Below the pieces are notes generated by a model, which had not been told where the DNA came from, ran no database searches, and saw only the letters and a program-made list of their open reading frames with translations. Positions 7,594 to 16,373 of a stretch of 47,421 bases of DNA are shown here, piece by piece. The stretch is taken from contig CALVFO010000044.1 of NCBI GenBank assembly GCA_944326855.1, positions 1-47,421 on the forward strand, in the 5' to 3' direction. A program made the position numbers and the translations under genes. This DNA is from an uncultured Alistipes sp. GTDB lineage: Bacteria; Bacteroidota; Bacteroidia; Bacteroidales; Rikenellaceae. How positions within the stretch are numbered: position 1 is the stretch's first letter; every line of letters begins with the position of its first letter.

Positions 7594-9723
7594 ATGAAAC
7601 AGATTCTGTATGGGGGAACGCTGTTGGTGGCGGCCCTGTTGAACGTTAACTGTCAATCCGATATGAAGACCATTAAGACGTTGCCCTATCCGGTGGCCCG
7701 CATGGATTCCACCGTGGACGACTATTTCGGTACCCGGGTGGCGGATCCCTACCGTTGGATGGAGAACGATCAGGCTCCGGAAACTGCGGCCTGGGTGAAG
7801 GCCGAAAACGAGGTGACGGAAAATTACCTGTCGCAGATTCCCTATCGGGGAAAGATTCGTGAACGCCTGACGCAATTGTGGAACTATCCCAAATACGGAA
7901 TTCCCCGTCGGGTGGGTGAATATCTGTTCTTTTTCGAAAACGACGGATTGCAGAATCAGAGCGTTCTCTACCGTCAGAAGGGAACCGACGGAGAAAAGGA
8001 AGTGTTCCTCGATCCCAATACCTTGTCTGAGAATGGAACTCTGGCGCTGGTAGATGTCTCGTTTTCCAAAGACGACCGTTACATGGCCTATGCGGCTGCG
8101 GTAGCCGGGTCGGACTGGGTTGAAATCCGGGTGATGGAGACCGCGACGGGCAAGACCCTGGAAGATCGGATCCAATGGGTGAAATTTTCCGGCGCCGAAT
8201 GGAGCGGGGACGGATTTTATTACAGCGCCTACGACGAGCCCGATCAGAAAACCCGTCTGTCGGCGCAGAATCAGTTTCAGAAAGTCTATTACCACCGGCT
8301 GGGAACGCTCCAGAGCGAGGACCGTCTGATCTATGAGGATCCGGCGCATCCGCTGCGTTACTTCACACCCGAGGTGAGCCGGGACGATCGTCATCTGTTT
8401 ATTACCGCTTCGGAAGGCACCGACGGTACGGAGGTGTTGTATCGCTCCACGGACGATGCGAAAGGGCGTTTTAAGGTGCTGTATCCCGGTTTTGCCGACA
8501 ACTATTACCTGGTGACGTGTGAGAATGGACAGGCCGTGTTCCGGACCAACCATCAGGCTCCGAATTATGAACTGGTCGTGGCCGACCTGACCGGAAGAGA
8601 GCCGGTAACCCGTACCTTGGTGGAGGAAGACTCCCTGCGGCTGCTCGACGGAACGACCACGGCAGGAGGGTCTCTGATGCTCTCCTACCTGGATAAGGCG
8701 CACAGCGTGGTGGAACAGTATGACCCGGAAGGTCGGCTGATCCGATCGGTGGAACTGCCGGGTCTGGGAACGGTGTCGGGCTTCTCCTCTGAAGCGGGCG
8801 ATTCGGTGACCTATTATGCCTATGAGGGTTTTACGGCTCCGGCCGCCATTTATCGGTATGATACCCGGGATGGGGCTTCCTCCCTGTTCAAGGAGTCGTC
8901 GCTGCCGTTCGATCCCGAGGCTTATACTTCGGAACAGGTGACCTTCAACAGCAAGGACGGTACGCCGGTGACGATGTTTCTGGTCCATCGCAAGGATATG
9001 AAACGGAACGGGAAAAATCCGGTCTATCTGTATGGTTACGGTGGGTTCAACATCAGCCGTACGCCTTCGTTCTCGGCTCAGAATATCCTGCTGATGGAAC
9101 AGGGCGGCATTTATGCGCTGGTGAACCTGCGGGGCGGAGGCGAATACGGAGAACAGTGGCATCGGGCCGGGATGCTGGATCAGAAACAGAACGTGTTCGA
9201 TGACTTTATCGCGGCCGCGGAATACCTTGTGGCCGAAGGATATACCTCTTCCGACAAACTGGGCATTGCCGGCGGGTCGAACGGAGGACTGTTGGTGGGA
9301 GCCTGCATGACGCAGCGTCCCGATCTGTTTGCCGTGGCCTTGCCGGCCGTGGGCGTGATGGACATGTTGCGTTTCCATCGCTTTACCGTAGGTTGGGGAT
9401 GGGTCGTGGAATACGGATGCAGCGAAAACGAATCCGATTTTCCCTATCTGTATGCCTACTCTCCGTTGCACAACATCCGTCAGGGCGTCTGCTATCCGGC
9501 CACGCTGGTGACTACGGCCGATCATGACGACCGGGTGGTGCCGGCCCATTCGTTCAAGTTCACGGCTACCTTGCAGGCGGCTCAGGGGTGCGATCGTCCT
9601 ACCCTGATCCGCATCGATACCGATGCCGGTCACGGAGCCGGAAAACCGACGGCCAAGAAAATCGACGAGGTGACCGATCTGTTGTCGTTTTTCTTCTGGA
9701 ATACGGGGACTCGTGTGAAATGA
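7594..9723 (+). CDS. Prolyl oligopeptidase (S9A), exported
   Basis: A 709-residue prolyl oligopeptidase that cleaves short proline-containing peptides after Pro. The first 20 residues form a signal peptide ending in a cysteine (LNVNCQSD), a plausible but non-canonical lipobox, so it may be a lipoprotein. The N-terminal segment (YPVARMDSTVDDYFG, DPYRWME) is typical of S9A. A propeller domain follows (about 90-440), then the hydrolase with Ser562 in GGSNGGLL, Asp in DHDDRVVP and His680 in DAGHGAGKP. The length equals the family norm. It belongs to a different S9 subfamily from the 900-residue peptidase at the left end of the window. Confidence 0.95.
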   Translation: MKQILYGGTLLVAALLNVNCQSDMKTIKTLPYPVARMDSTVDDYFGTRVADPYRWMENDQAPETAAWVKAENEVTENYLSQIPYRGKIRERLTQLWNYPKYGIPRRVGEYLFFFENDGLQNQSVLYRQKGTDGEKEVFLDPNTLSENGTLALVDVSFSKDDRYMAYAAAVAGSDWVEIRVMETATGKTLEDRIQWVKFSGAEWSGDGFYYSAYDEPDQKTRLSAQNQFQKVYYHRLGTLQSEDRLIYEDPAHPLRYFTPEVSRDDRHLFITASEGTDGTEVLYRSTDDAKGRFKVLYPGFADNYYLVTCENGQAVFRTNHQAPNYELVVADLTGREPVTRTLVEEDSLRLLDGTTTAGGSLMLSYLDKAHSVVEQYDPEGRLIRSVELPGLGTVSGFSSEAGDSVTYYAYEGFTAPAAIYRYDTRDGASSLFKESSLPFDPEAYTSEQVTFNSKDGTPVTMFLVHRKDMKRNGKNPVYLYGYGGFNISRTPSFSAQNILLMEQGGIYALVNLRGGGEYGEQWHRAGMLDQKQNVFDDFIAAAEYLVAEGYTSSDKLGIAGGSNGGLLVGACMTQRPDLFAVALPAVGVMDMLRFHRFTVGWGWVVEYGCSENESDFPYLYAYSPLHNIRQGVCYPATLVTTADHDDRVVPAHSFKFTATLQAAQGCDRPTLIRIDTDAGHGAGKPTAKKIDEVTDLLSFFFWNTGTRVK

Positions 9724-9884
9724 TGTTGGGTGCAGCCTCCGGAAGGGGGAAAGAATATGGAACGAAGGGGAGCTTTCAGGTCGTCGGAGCAGATGGTCCG
9801 GCATGAGGGATGATGCCCTGATGACAGGGGAGACCGACTTCGTTCGGGATGAACGGCGTATGAAACGTTATGTAAGGATCAATC

Positions 9885-10808
9885 ATGGATAACAAAACTC
9901 GGATCGAATCTCCGCTCCAGGAGCGAATGGTGTCGTGGGCCTCCCGTTATGGGGTGCCGTTGGCATATTTGTCGGAAACGACTTCGACGAATCTGGCGGC
10001 TCGGGAGAAGGAGTATCCCAACGGTGCGGTGATTCTGGCCGAAAGCCAGACGGCCGGCCGGGGACAACGGGGCAACCGCTGGTTGAGCGCTCCGGGCGAG
10101 AATCTGACTTTTTCGGTGGTGTTACGACCCGATTTCCTGCCCGCCGGAGCACAGTTCTATCTTTCCAAGGCGGTCAGTCTGGCCTTGACTGATACTCTGG
10201 AGGAGCTGCTCTCCGAGGCGGTGGCTTCGGTTCCGATGCCGTTCGGGGGCTTTTCTTCCGACAGCGCCCAAACAGCGCAAACGTCTGAGACGGAGGGGGC
10301 CGACGTTTCCTTATCGGAGCTGTCGGGAAAGCGTTCGGGTCGGGTGTACATCAAATGGCCCAACGACATTTACGTGGAGGATCGCAAAATCGTGGGCATC
10401 CTGATCGAAAACGACCTTAGCGGGGCGACATTTGCCCGCTCGATCGTCGGGATCGGAATCAATGTCAACCAGATCCGTTTCCCGGCAGAACTGCCCAATC
10501 CCACCTCCCTGGCGCTCGAGACCGGAACCGTCTGGGAATTGACCGAGGTGTTCGGAACGTTTTACCGGAGGTTGAGCCGTCGTTACGATCAATTGGGACG
10601 GGGTGCCCTCGAGGAGATCGACCGGGATTACCGCTCTAAAATCTATCGTCTGGGGGTGGAAAGCCGTTTTGCGGAAGGTTCCGGCGGAGCTCCGTTTTGG
10701 GGTACGATCACCGGCGTGTTGCCGGGGGGAGAACTGGAAGTACGCCACCGTTCGGACGGCCGTATCAGACAATATCTGTTTAAGGAAATAGAATATTTGT
10801 TGGCGTAA
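9885..10808 (+). CDS. birA: Biotin--[acetyl-CoA-carboxylase] ligase
   Basis: A 307-residue biotin protein ligase, which activates biotin as biotinyl-AMP and attaches it to the biotin carboxyl carrier protein. The biotin/AMP loop GRGQRGNRW is at residues 58-66 and KWPNDI at 157-162, followed by KIVGILIE and VGIGINVN. It lacks the N-terminal helix-turn-helix of E. coli BirA, so it is a monofunctional (class I) enzyme and not a repressor. An insertion of about 45 residues, rich in Ser, Glu and Thr, lies at 108-152 just before KWPND, and is not part of the common fold. The C-terminal SH3-like domain is present (about 255-307). Confidence 0.93.
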   Translation: MDNKTRIESPLQERMVSWASRYGVPLAYLSETTSTNLAAREKEYPNGAVILAESQTAGRGQRGNRWLSAPGENLTFSVVLRPDFLPAGAQFYLSKAVSLALTDTLEELLSEAVASVPMPFGGFSSDSAQTAQTSETEGADVSLSELSGKRSGRVYIKWPNDIYVEDRKIVGILIENDLSGATFARSIVGIGINVNQIRFPAELPNPTSLALETGTVWELTEVFGTFYRRLSRRYDQLGRGALEEIDRDYRSKIYRLGVESRFAEGSGGAPFWGTITGVLPGGELEVRHRSDGRIRQYLFKEIEYLLA

Positions 10809-10940
10809 TTCGGGCACGAAATGTGTGCCTTCGGAGGTAGAATCGTGAGTCGGCTTTTCGCTTCCGACCCAAGATCGGAGTCGGAAAACCGAGAAAGTAC
10901 GAAATACCGGAAAATCATTTTATAAATTCAGACGATGAAC

Positions 10941-10968
10941 TGTAACTTTTATAGTTCGTTGCCGTTAT
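10941..10968 (+). promoter_or_regulatory. Candidate ECF-type promoter of the sigma-factor operon
   Basis: TGTAAC (10941-10946), a 16-nt spacer, then CGTTAT (10963-10968). This has the AAC/CGT signature of many ECF sigma promoters and lies 23 bp before the sigma gene, where autoregulated ECF promoters sit. It is pattern recognition only; the true consensus for this factor is unknown. Confidence 0.4.
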
Positions 10969-10990
10969 AACACCAAACCCGCAAAGTCAG

Positions 10991-11479
10991 ATGACCGCCT
11001 CGGAGTACGATGCATGTGTGGCGAAATATGCGGATAATCTTTACCGTTTTGCTTTGAAATCGTTGCGGGACAGCGATCAGGCAAAGGATATCGTGCAGGA
11101 AAGTTTCCTGCGGCTGTGGGAAAACCGTCAGTCGGTAATCAGCGGGAAAGAGAAGTCGTATCTGTTTACGATCGCATATCGGTTGATCGTCGACGATGTC
11201 CGTTTTGCCAAACGTTACGGGTCCAACGACAATCTGCCTGCCGTGGCCGACGAACGCGCCCGTAACGGGTACGACGATCTGGCGGAAGTGGTTCGGCGTT
11301 ACGTCGATCGATTGCCTCCGCGCCAGAAGACGCTGATTTTGCTGAGGGACTACGAGGGGTATTCCTACCGGGAGATCGCCGAGGTGACGTCGTTGACCGA
11401 AGCTCAGGTGAAAGTTTATATTTTCCGGGCCAGGGTGGCTCTGCGCAAGGAAATCGGCGATATTGCGAATTTGTTGTAA
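10991..11479 (+). CDS. RNA polymerase sigma factor, ECF subfamily
   Basis: A 162-residue sigma-70 family factor with only regions 2 and 4. Region 2 (about residues 8-75) contains DSDQAKDIVQESFLRLWEN. Region 4 (about 105-157) contains LPPRQKTLILLRDYEGYSYREIAEVT and the recognition-helix segment EAQVKVYIFRAR. There is no C-terminal extension. It is followed by a membrane-anchored anti-sigma-like protein and an outer-membrane barrel, which points to envelope-stress or outer-membrane signal control. A candidate self-recognised promoter lies just upstream. Confidence 0.93.
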   Translation: MTASEYDACVAKYADNLYRFALKSLRDSDQAKDIVQESFLRLWENRQSVISGKEKSYLFTIAYRLIVDDVRFAKRYGSNDNLPAVADERARNGYDDLAEVVRRYVDRLPPRQKTLILLRDYEGYSYREIAEVTSLTEAQVKVYIFRARVALRKEIGDIANLL

Positions 11480-11571
11480 CATAACTTGTTATACCATGCC
11501 ATCAATCGGGGACGGAAGTGGCAGTCCGAAAATCGGATTTCGGGATCGTCCCCATAGTGAAAGGAAAGGGA

Positions 11572-12588
11572 ATGAAAATTACGGCTGAAAATTATGAACA
11601 GTGGGCCTTGGATTACCTCGAAGGTACGCTTTCTGCCGAGCAGCGGGTCTCTTTCGAACATTTCCTGGAAGGGAATGCCCGGGCGGCGGACGAGATCCGT
11701 CGTTTGCAGGAATTTATGCCGGTTGTGCAGGCCGAATCGGTCGTTTTCCCCGAGCCGGCTCTTCTGAAGCGGGCAGGGCGGGTGACTCCCTTGCGTCGTT
11801 TGCTGTCGTTGGTGAGCGGTGCGGCGGCTGCGGCCGTGATTGCAGGCGGTTTCATGTTCCTGGGGCGTTCGGGTTCGACGATGCAGGCCCTGGAAGCTTC
11901 CGCTACTTCGGATCCGGAAAGCGAGTGGATGGCCGAAGCGGTCGTTGCGGCCGGGCCCGAAGCGGTCGTTGCGGAAGAGACTCCCGCTCCGACCTCCTCG
12001 ATCGCTGTTGTGGCGCCAGCCGATGTGGTGTCCGCCAACGTATCTCCTGCTTCGGAAGGTGTTTCGCGGGTGGCCCGTTGGAATCGCAAAACGGCTGAAA
12101 GACTCGAACGCATGGAGGCTCGTCAGGAACGACGCACGACCCAGGCCCGTTTGTTGGCCGAGGCGACTTTCGAATCGCCGGTGACGGATCGTATTCCGGA
12201 ACCTTCGCTAGCGGAAACACCCGAGGCTTTGTCGGGGCTGTCCGATCGCCGGGAACCTCAGGCTGCTGTTCGTCCGGAAGAACCGGAACGGGCCGCTTAT
12301 GAGATCCTGACGGCAGAAAGTTTGATAGAACCGGAGGTGCAACCTTCGGAAGAGCTCCCGATCGAAACCTGGGCCGCCTCATCGACAGAAACGTTGTATC
12401 TGAGCGAACAAGGCTCATTGGAAACTGCCATGGAAAAACAAACCTGGGATTCGCGCCGTGACAAGAAATTTTTACGGGCGTTGTTGGGTCCTCTGGAAAA
12501 AATATCACCGATTAAATATTACGAAAACGAAGAGGGGCGCGGGGTAGAAATTGCTTCGATCTTGCGTATCGGCAGCCGTGCGGATTGA
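11572..12588 (+). CDS. Putative membrane-bound anti-sigma factor
   Basis: A 338-residue protein. The short cytoplasmic N-terminus (about 1-70, with WALDYLEGTLSAEQRVSFEH) has the look of a short anti-sigma domain. One transmembrane helix follows (about 76-97), then a long periplasmic part rich in Ala, Glu and Ser with a basic, Arg-rich helical stretch (about 170-200). No conserved zinc-binding His-Cys-Cys motif is seen, so it is not a classical ZAS protein. The start is placed at the ATG preceded by AAGGAAAGGG; an upstream in-frame start is possible but the extra residues resemble nothing. Position directly after the sigma gene is the main argument for its role. Confidence 0.75.
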   Translation: MKITAENYEQWALDYLEGTLSAEQRVSFEHFLEGNARAADEIRRLQEFMPVVQAESVVFPEPALLKRAGRVTPLRRLLSLVSGAAAAAVIAGGFMFLGRSGSTMQALEASATSDPESEWMAEAVVAAGPEAVVAEETPAPTSSIAVVAPADVVSANVSPASEGVSRVARWNRKTAERLERMEARQERRTTQARLLAEATFESPVTDRIPEPSLAETPEALSGLSDRREPQAAVRPEEPERAAYEILTAESLIEPEVQPSEELPIETWAASSTETLYLSEQGSLETAMEKQTWDSRRDKKFLRALLGPLEKISPIKYYENEEGRGVEIASILRIGSRAD

Positions 12589-12634
12589 TCCCTTGGGGTA
12601 AGCCTCTTCGATTCATAATCCATATCCTTGGTTC

Positions 12635-13480
12635 ATGAAAAAATACCTGTTGCTGATCGCTTTTATGTTTATGGCTGTGGGCCTGAGCGCTCAGGAAACC
12701 GAGACACTGCCCGAAGAAGGGGAGGTTATCGTTGAAAAACGGGAAGAGTTTACCATTCCCAATCGTTCCCAGCGCGAAAATAAAAGCAAGCTGGATATAT
12801 CGTTCAATCCGATGTTGACCTCGCGTTTCAAACGTTCTGCGGCTGCTCGTCAAGGGTGGCGCAAGGGGCATTGGGCCGGGGTGAGTATCTATTACAATGG
12901 CCTGATCGATAATCTGGGAGCGCTCTCGACGCCTTCGGAAGCCCCTTATATGAGCTTGGGCGCGAAATCCATCGGGGTGGCACTCAATCCGTTTTCGGTG
13001 ACGCTGATACACGGTAAACGCGTGGGGTTGCTCACGGGTGCCGGGTTCGAGTTCAATAATTTCCGCTTCGACCAGAATGTGACCCTGAAACGGGAAAACG
13101 GCGTGACAGGCCCTGACTGGCAATACCAGGAAAAAGGAGTCGATCTGACGAAATCGAAACTTTTTACCTGTTATTTGAACATTCCTTTGCTGGTGGAGGT
13201 GCAGATCGGACAACGACAGAATTTCTTTATCAATGCCGGGATGGTCGGGGGTATGAATATCGGTTCCCATACCAAGGTCAAGGCCGATTCGCCTCAGTTC
13301 AAAGGCACGGATAAGAATCATGGAAGTTTGGGACTGCGAAATTTCCACTACGGTTATATGCTCAATATCGGCTATGACTGTTTCGCCTTGTCGGTGACCT
13401 ACTATCGGAGCAATTTGTTTCGTCCGGGGCAGGGCCCCCATGTACAACAGATCAATATCGGGTTGAGTCTGATGCTCTAA
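12635..13480 (+). CDS. Outer-membrane beta-barrel protein of the ECF operon
   Basis: A 281-residue exported protein. A signal peptide (1-20, ending GLSAQ) is followed by an acidic stretch, then alternating hydrophobic/polar strands. The protein ends in INIGLSLML, which suits a PorT-like outer-membrane barrel (OMP_b-brl type). Glycine-rich strand motifs such as GLLTGAGFEFNNF and FFINAGMVGGMNIG support this. It lies 46 bp after the anti-sigma gene on the same strand and is followed by a strong terminator, so it closes the operon. Whether it is a target of the sigma factor or the signal sensor is unknown. Confidence 0.75.
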   Translation: MKKYLLLIAFMFMAVGLSAQETETLPEEGEVIVEKREEFTIPNRSQRENKSKLDISFNPMLTSRFKRSAAARQGWRKGHWAGVSIYYNGLIDNLGALSTPSEAPYMSLGAKSIGVALNPFSVTLIHGKRVGLLTGAGFEFNNFRFDQNVTLKRENGVTGPDWQYQEKGVDLTKSKLFTCYLNIPLLVEVQIGQRQNFFINAGMVGGMNIGSHTKVKADSPQFKGTDKNHGSLGLRNFHYGYMLNIGYDCFALSVTYYRSNLFRPGQGPHVQQINIGLSLML

Positions 13481-13501
13481 CTCGGAGGTATACGGATTGA
13501 A

Positions 13502-13536
13502 ATGAAGCGGGAACCGATATTCGGTTCCCGCTTCAT
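13502..13536 (+). terminator. Terminator of the ECF operon
   Basis: A perfect 16-bp stem (13502-13517 with 13521-13536) with a 3-nt loop starts 21 bp after the barrel gene stop. The tail is only weakly T-rich. Confidence 0.7.
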
Positions 13537-13621
13537 GATTATGAGGGAGAAGCGAAGAGTGGCTTGGAGCGAGAATCCCGGAGAAATCGGCCGGGAGAGA
13601 TGATGCTTTGTCCGAAATGAT

Positions 13622-13629
13622 TATCTTTG
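13622..13629 (+). promoter_or_regulatory. -7 element upstream of deoC
   Basis: A perfect TATCTTTG lies 28 bp before the deoC ATG. No good -33 element is found at the usual distance (a TTTG at 13607-13610 is too close), so this is a half-match. Confidence 0.4.
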
Positions 13630-13657
13630 CATCGTTCATCCCAAGTGATTTCCCGTT

Positions 13658-14536
13658 ATGGAATATACCCGGACTATTCAGCGTTTCGGGGCTGCATCCT
13701 CCCGGGAGGAGGTGGCCCGCACCCTCGACCGGATCGCTCCGCAAGTGGCTGCGAACTGTCGGGCGGACATCTATCGTCGTTGCTTCGGCGCCTTGGATCT
13801 CACCTCGTTGAATCCGAACGATACGCGCCAACGTATCGAGGCGCTTACCCGTAAAACCGTGGAGTTTTCCCGCCATTTCCCGAATCTGCCTCGGGTGGCT
13901 TCGTTGTGTGTTTTCCCGGCTTTTGTGGAGACCGTCGGTTTGGCGGCCGGAGATTCGCCGTTGACGATTACCAGTGTGGCGGGCGGTTTCCCTTCGTCGC
14001 AAACCTATCTGGAGGTCAAAATGCTCGAAGCGGCCATGGCGGTCGAGAACGGAGCCGATGAGGTCGATGTGGTGATCAGTGTGGGAGAGATACTCAGTGG
14101 AGAATACGATCTGGCGGGGGGTGAACTCGAGATGTTGCGCGGGGAGCTGGATGAAGAGATCGTCTTGAAGGTGATTCTTGAGTCGGGACTGCTCGACACG
14201 CCCGATACCATTCGTCGGGCCGCATTGATCGCCATGCAGGCCGGCGCCGATTTTATCAAGACTTCGACCGGGAAAACCGGAGTATCGGCTACGCCCGAAG
14301 CGGCGGTGGTGATGTGCGAGGCTATTCGGGTCTATTGGAAGGATACCGGACGTCGGGTGGGCTTCAAGGCCGCCGGAGGGGTGTCCACTCCTGAACAGGC
14401 CGCGTTGTATTATACCGTGGTCGAACAGATTTTGGGAGAGGAATGGCTCGATCCGAGCTTGTTCCGCATAGGCGCCAGCAGTTTGGCCAATCGGTTGTTG
14501 TCGGCCATCCAGGGCGAACCGATCGCTTATTTTTAA
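13658..14536 (+). CDS. deoC: Deoxyribose-phosphate aldolase
   Basis: A 292-residue class I aldolase that splits 2-deoxyribose-5-phosphate into glyceraldehyde-3-phosphate and acetaldehyde in deoxynucleoside breakdown. The Schiff-base lysine is in FIKTSTGKTG, and the typical segments ASLCVFPAF, ADEVDVVISVGE, KVILESG and VGFKAAGGVST are all present. It is longer than the 220-residue bacterial form and closer to the E. coli/eukaryotic-length group. It is monocistronic as far as the sequence shows; no other nucleoside catabolism gene is adjacent. Confidence 0.95.
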   Translation: MEYTRTIQRFGAASSREEVARTLDRIAPQVAANCRADIYRRCFGALDLTSLNPNDTRQRIEALTRKTVEFSRHFPNLPRVASLCVFPAFVETVGLAAGDSPLTITSVAGGFPSSQTYLEVKMLEAAMAVENGADEVDVVISVGEILSGEYDLAGGELEMLRGELDEEIVLKVILESGLLDTPDTIRRAALIAMQAGADFIKTSTGKTGVSATPEAAVVMCEAIRVYWKDTGRRVGFKAAGGVSTPEQAALYYTVVEQILGEEWLDPSLFRIGASSLANRLLSAIQGEPIAYF

Positions 14537-14658
14537 TCGGGAGGCCCGTTTGGAGACGTTGGCTTCGGAACGGCGTTCAGGGAAGTCGGTTCGGAGATCG
14601 GAAGCCCGAACGGCTCGATGAAAGGTGAAAATTATATAACGTAATAGAAATTGACGAT

Positions 14659-15927
14659 ATGAGTCTGTTGACGATCGATGCCGCGGGCCGGCTTCAGGTG
14701 CCCGATCAGGTGGAAATTCCGTTTATTGAAGGTGATGGGGTGGGTCCCGAAATTACGGCTGCCATGCAGCGTGTGATGGGAGCGGCTCTGGAAAAGGCTT
14801 ATGGCGGACGCCGTGCGATTTTGTGGAAGGAAGTGCTGGCCGGTGAAAAGGCCTTCAAGGCGACCGGCAGTTGGTTGCCCGACGAGACCATGGAGGCATT
14901 CCGTACTTATAAGGTGGGGATCAAAGGCCCGTTGACCACGCCGGTCGGGGGAGGAATCCGTTCGTTGAACGTCGCCCTGCGTCAGCAACTCGATCTGTTC
15001 GTTTGTTTGCGGCCGGTACGTTGGTTTCAGGGGGTGGTGTCTCCGGTGAAGGAGCCCCAGAAGGTCGATATGCACATCTTCCGCGAAAATACCGAAGATA
15101 TTTATGCCGGGATCGAATGGAATGCCGGAACGCCTGAGGCGGCCAAATTCCTGAAATTTCTCACCGAAGAGATGGGCGTAACAAAGGTCCGTTTCCCGGA
15201 AAGTTCATCCTTTGGAGTAAAACCCGTGTCGCGGGAAGGTTCGCAGCGCTTGGTGCGTTGTGCCATTCGGTATGCGCTGGAACGGGGCTTGCCGTCGGTG
15301 ACTTTGGTCCATAAGGGCAATATCATGAAATTTACCGAAGGGGGCTTCAAGAACTGGGGGTATGAAGTGGCTGAAACCGAATTTGCCGGGCAGACGTTCA
15401 CGACCCGTCAGTACGATGCCCTGAAGAAGGAACAGGGTGTCGAAGCGGCGGATCGGGCCCGGGCTCAGGCTCTCTCGGAAGGAAAGGTGATCGTGAAGGA
15501 TGTGATCGCCGATGCATTTTTGCAGAACACCCTGCTGATCCCCGAGGAGTATTCGGTGATCGCCACCCTGAATCTGAACGGAGATTATATTTCCGATCAG
15601 TTGGCCGCTATGGTGGGAGGTATCGGAATCGCTCCGGGGGCCAATATCAACTACAATACCGGACACGCTATTTTTGAGGCCACGCATGGAACCGCCCCCA
15701 ACATTGCCGGGCAGGGAAAAGTCAACCCCTGTTCCCTGTTGCTGTCGGGCGTGATGATGCTGGAATACCTGGGATGGAATGAAGCGGCGATTCTGATCAC
15801 GGAAGCCATGGAAGAGTCGTTCCGGCAGGGCAAGGCTACGGCCGACCTGGCCCGATTCATGGATGGAGGAATCAGCCTGAGTACCGAGGCTTTTGCCGAC
15901 GAACTTTGCCGGATCATCCGGGCATAG
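14659..15927 (+). CDS. icd: Isocitrate dehydrogenase (E. coli-type homodimer)
   Basis: A 422-residue isocitrate dehydrogenase, converting isocitrate to 2-oxoglutarate with CO2 release. Substrate-site segments are intact: [54 protein letters not shown]. By alignment from memory with E. coli Icd the offset is +4. The coenzyme positions K344, Y345, V351, Y391 and R395 become Asn348, Ile349, Val355, Ala395 and Arg399. Three of the five NADP-specifying residues are changed, and Ile at 345 is the residue seen in NAD enzymes. Cofactor preference is therefore uncertain. The fold is normal length, and the start ATG is preceded by an AT-rich leader. Confidence 0.93.
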   Translation: MSLLTIDAAGRLQVPDQVEIPFIEGDGVGPEITAAMQRVMGAALEKAYGGRRAILWKEVLAGEKAFKATGSWLPDETMEAFRTYKVGIKGPLTTPVGGGIRSLNVALRQQLDLFVCLRPVRWFQGVVSPVKEPQKVDMHIFRENTEDIYAGIEWNAGTPEAAKFLKFLTEEMGVTKVRFPESSSFGVKPVSREGSQRLVRCAIRYALERGLPSVTLVHKGNIMKFTEGGFKNWGYEVAETEFAGQTFTTRQYDALKKEQGVEAADRARAQALSEGKVIVKDVIADAFLQNTLLIPEEYSVIATLNLNGDYISDQLAAMVGGIGIAPGANINYNTGHAIFEATHGTAPNIAGQGKVNPCSLLLSGVMMLEYLGWNEAAILITEAMEESFRQGKATADLARFMDGGISLSTEAFADELCRIIRA

Positions 15928-16373
15928 GGGCAGGATCGGTTCTGCAGGCCCTGTTCTTCCGGGATAGCGTTCCGTTGAAAAGAGATCTTCCGGTTGTGCG
16001 CGTCGGACCCGAACCGCGATAAAACCGACCCGAGTCCGCAGAAAAAAAGCCTGAGGAATGCTGGTGCAGTGGTTTGTGTCAGGTGTTCCCCGTGGGGCGT
16101 TGGACTTCCCCAGTAGGTATCCGGGTGTTTCTGCTGGAGGGTTCGGGCGTTTTCGCTGAAGAACCCGGACGTTTTGCTGCGGGGGGCGGGCTTTCCCGCT
16201 GTGGGGCAGGGAGAAATTCCCGGAGGTTGTCGTGCGGCTTCCGAGCCGGAGAAGAGTATCGGGGAAGAGTGGTTTGGCCGGAAAATACGATCGGTCGGGT
16301 TGAAACCGGTGAATAAGTGAATAGGGTATGGCGTTTGTGTCAGTGAGTCCATACCGTTTATACAAAAAAAGCC
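15928..16373. other. 446-bp gap upstream of dapD
   Basis: No gene is supported. It contains a triple imperfect 22-bp repeat (16122-16187) and, close to dapD, a 7-bp inverted repeat GGTATGG/CCATACC (16325-16331 and 16349-16355) in the probable 5' leader. No clear Bacteroidota promoter was found and no lysine-riboswitch core was recognised. Confidence 0.5.
16122..16187. repeat. 22-bp imperfect tandem repeat, three copies
   Basis: Units 16122-16143, 16144-16165 and 16166-16187 share the pattern CGG-x-x-GTTT-x-x-GCTG with scattered changes. It is non-coding on either strand as far as can be told. Confidence 0.6.

Noticed and set aside
7399-9804. An 801-codon open frame on the minus strand opposite the prolyl oligopeptidase
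   Set aside because: It mirrors the codon structure of the real gene, is rich in Arg, His and Gln, and has no domain. The plus strand has a full S9A protein.
15928-16373. Lysine riboswitch upstream of dapD
   Set aside because: No recognisable L-box core; only a 7-bp inverted repeat and decayed tandem repeats are visible.
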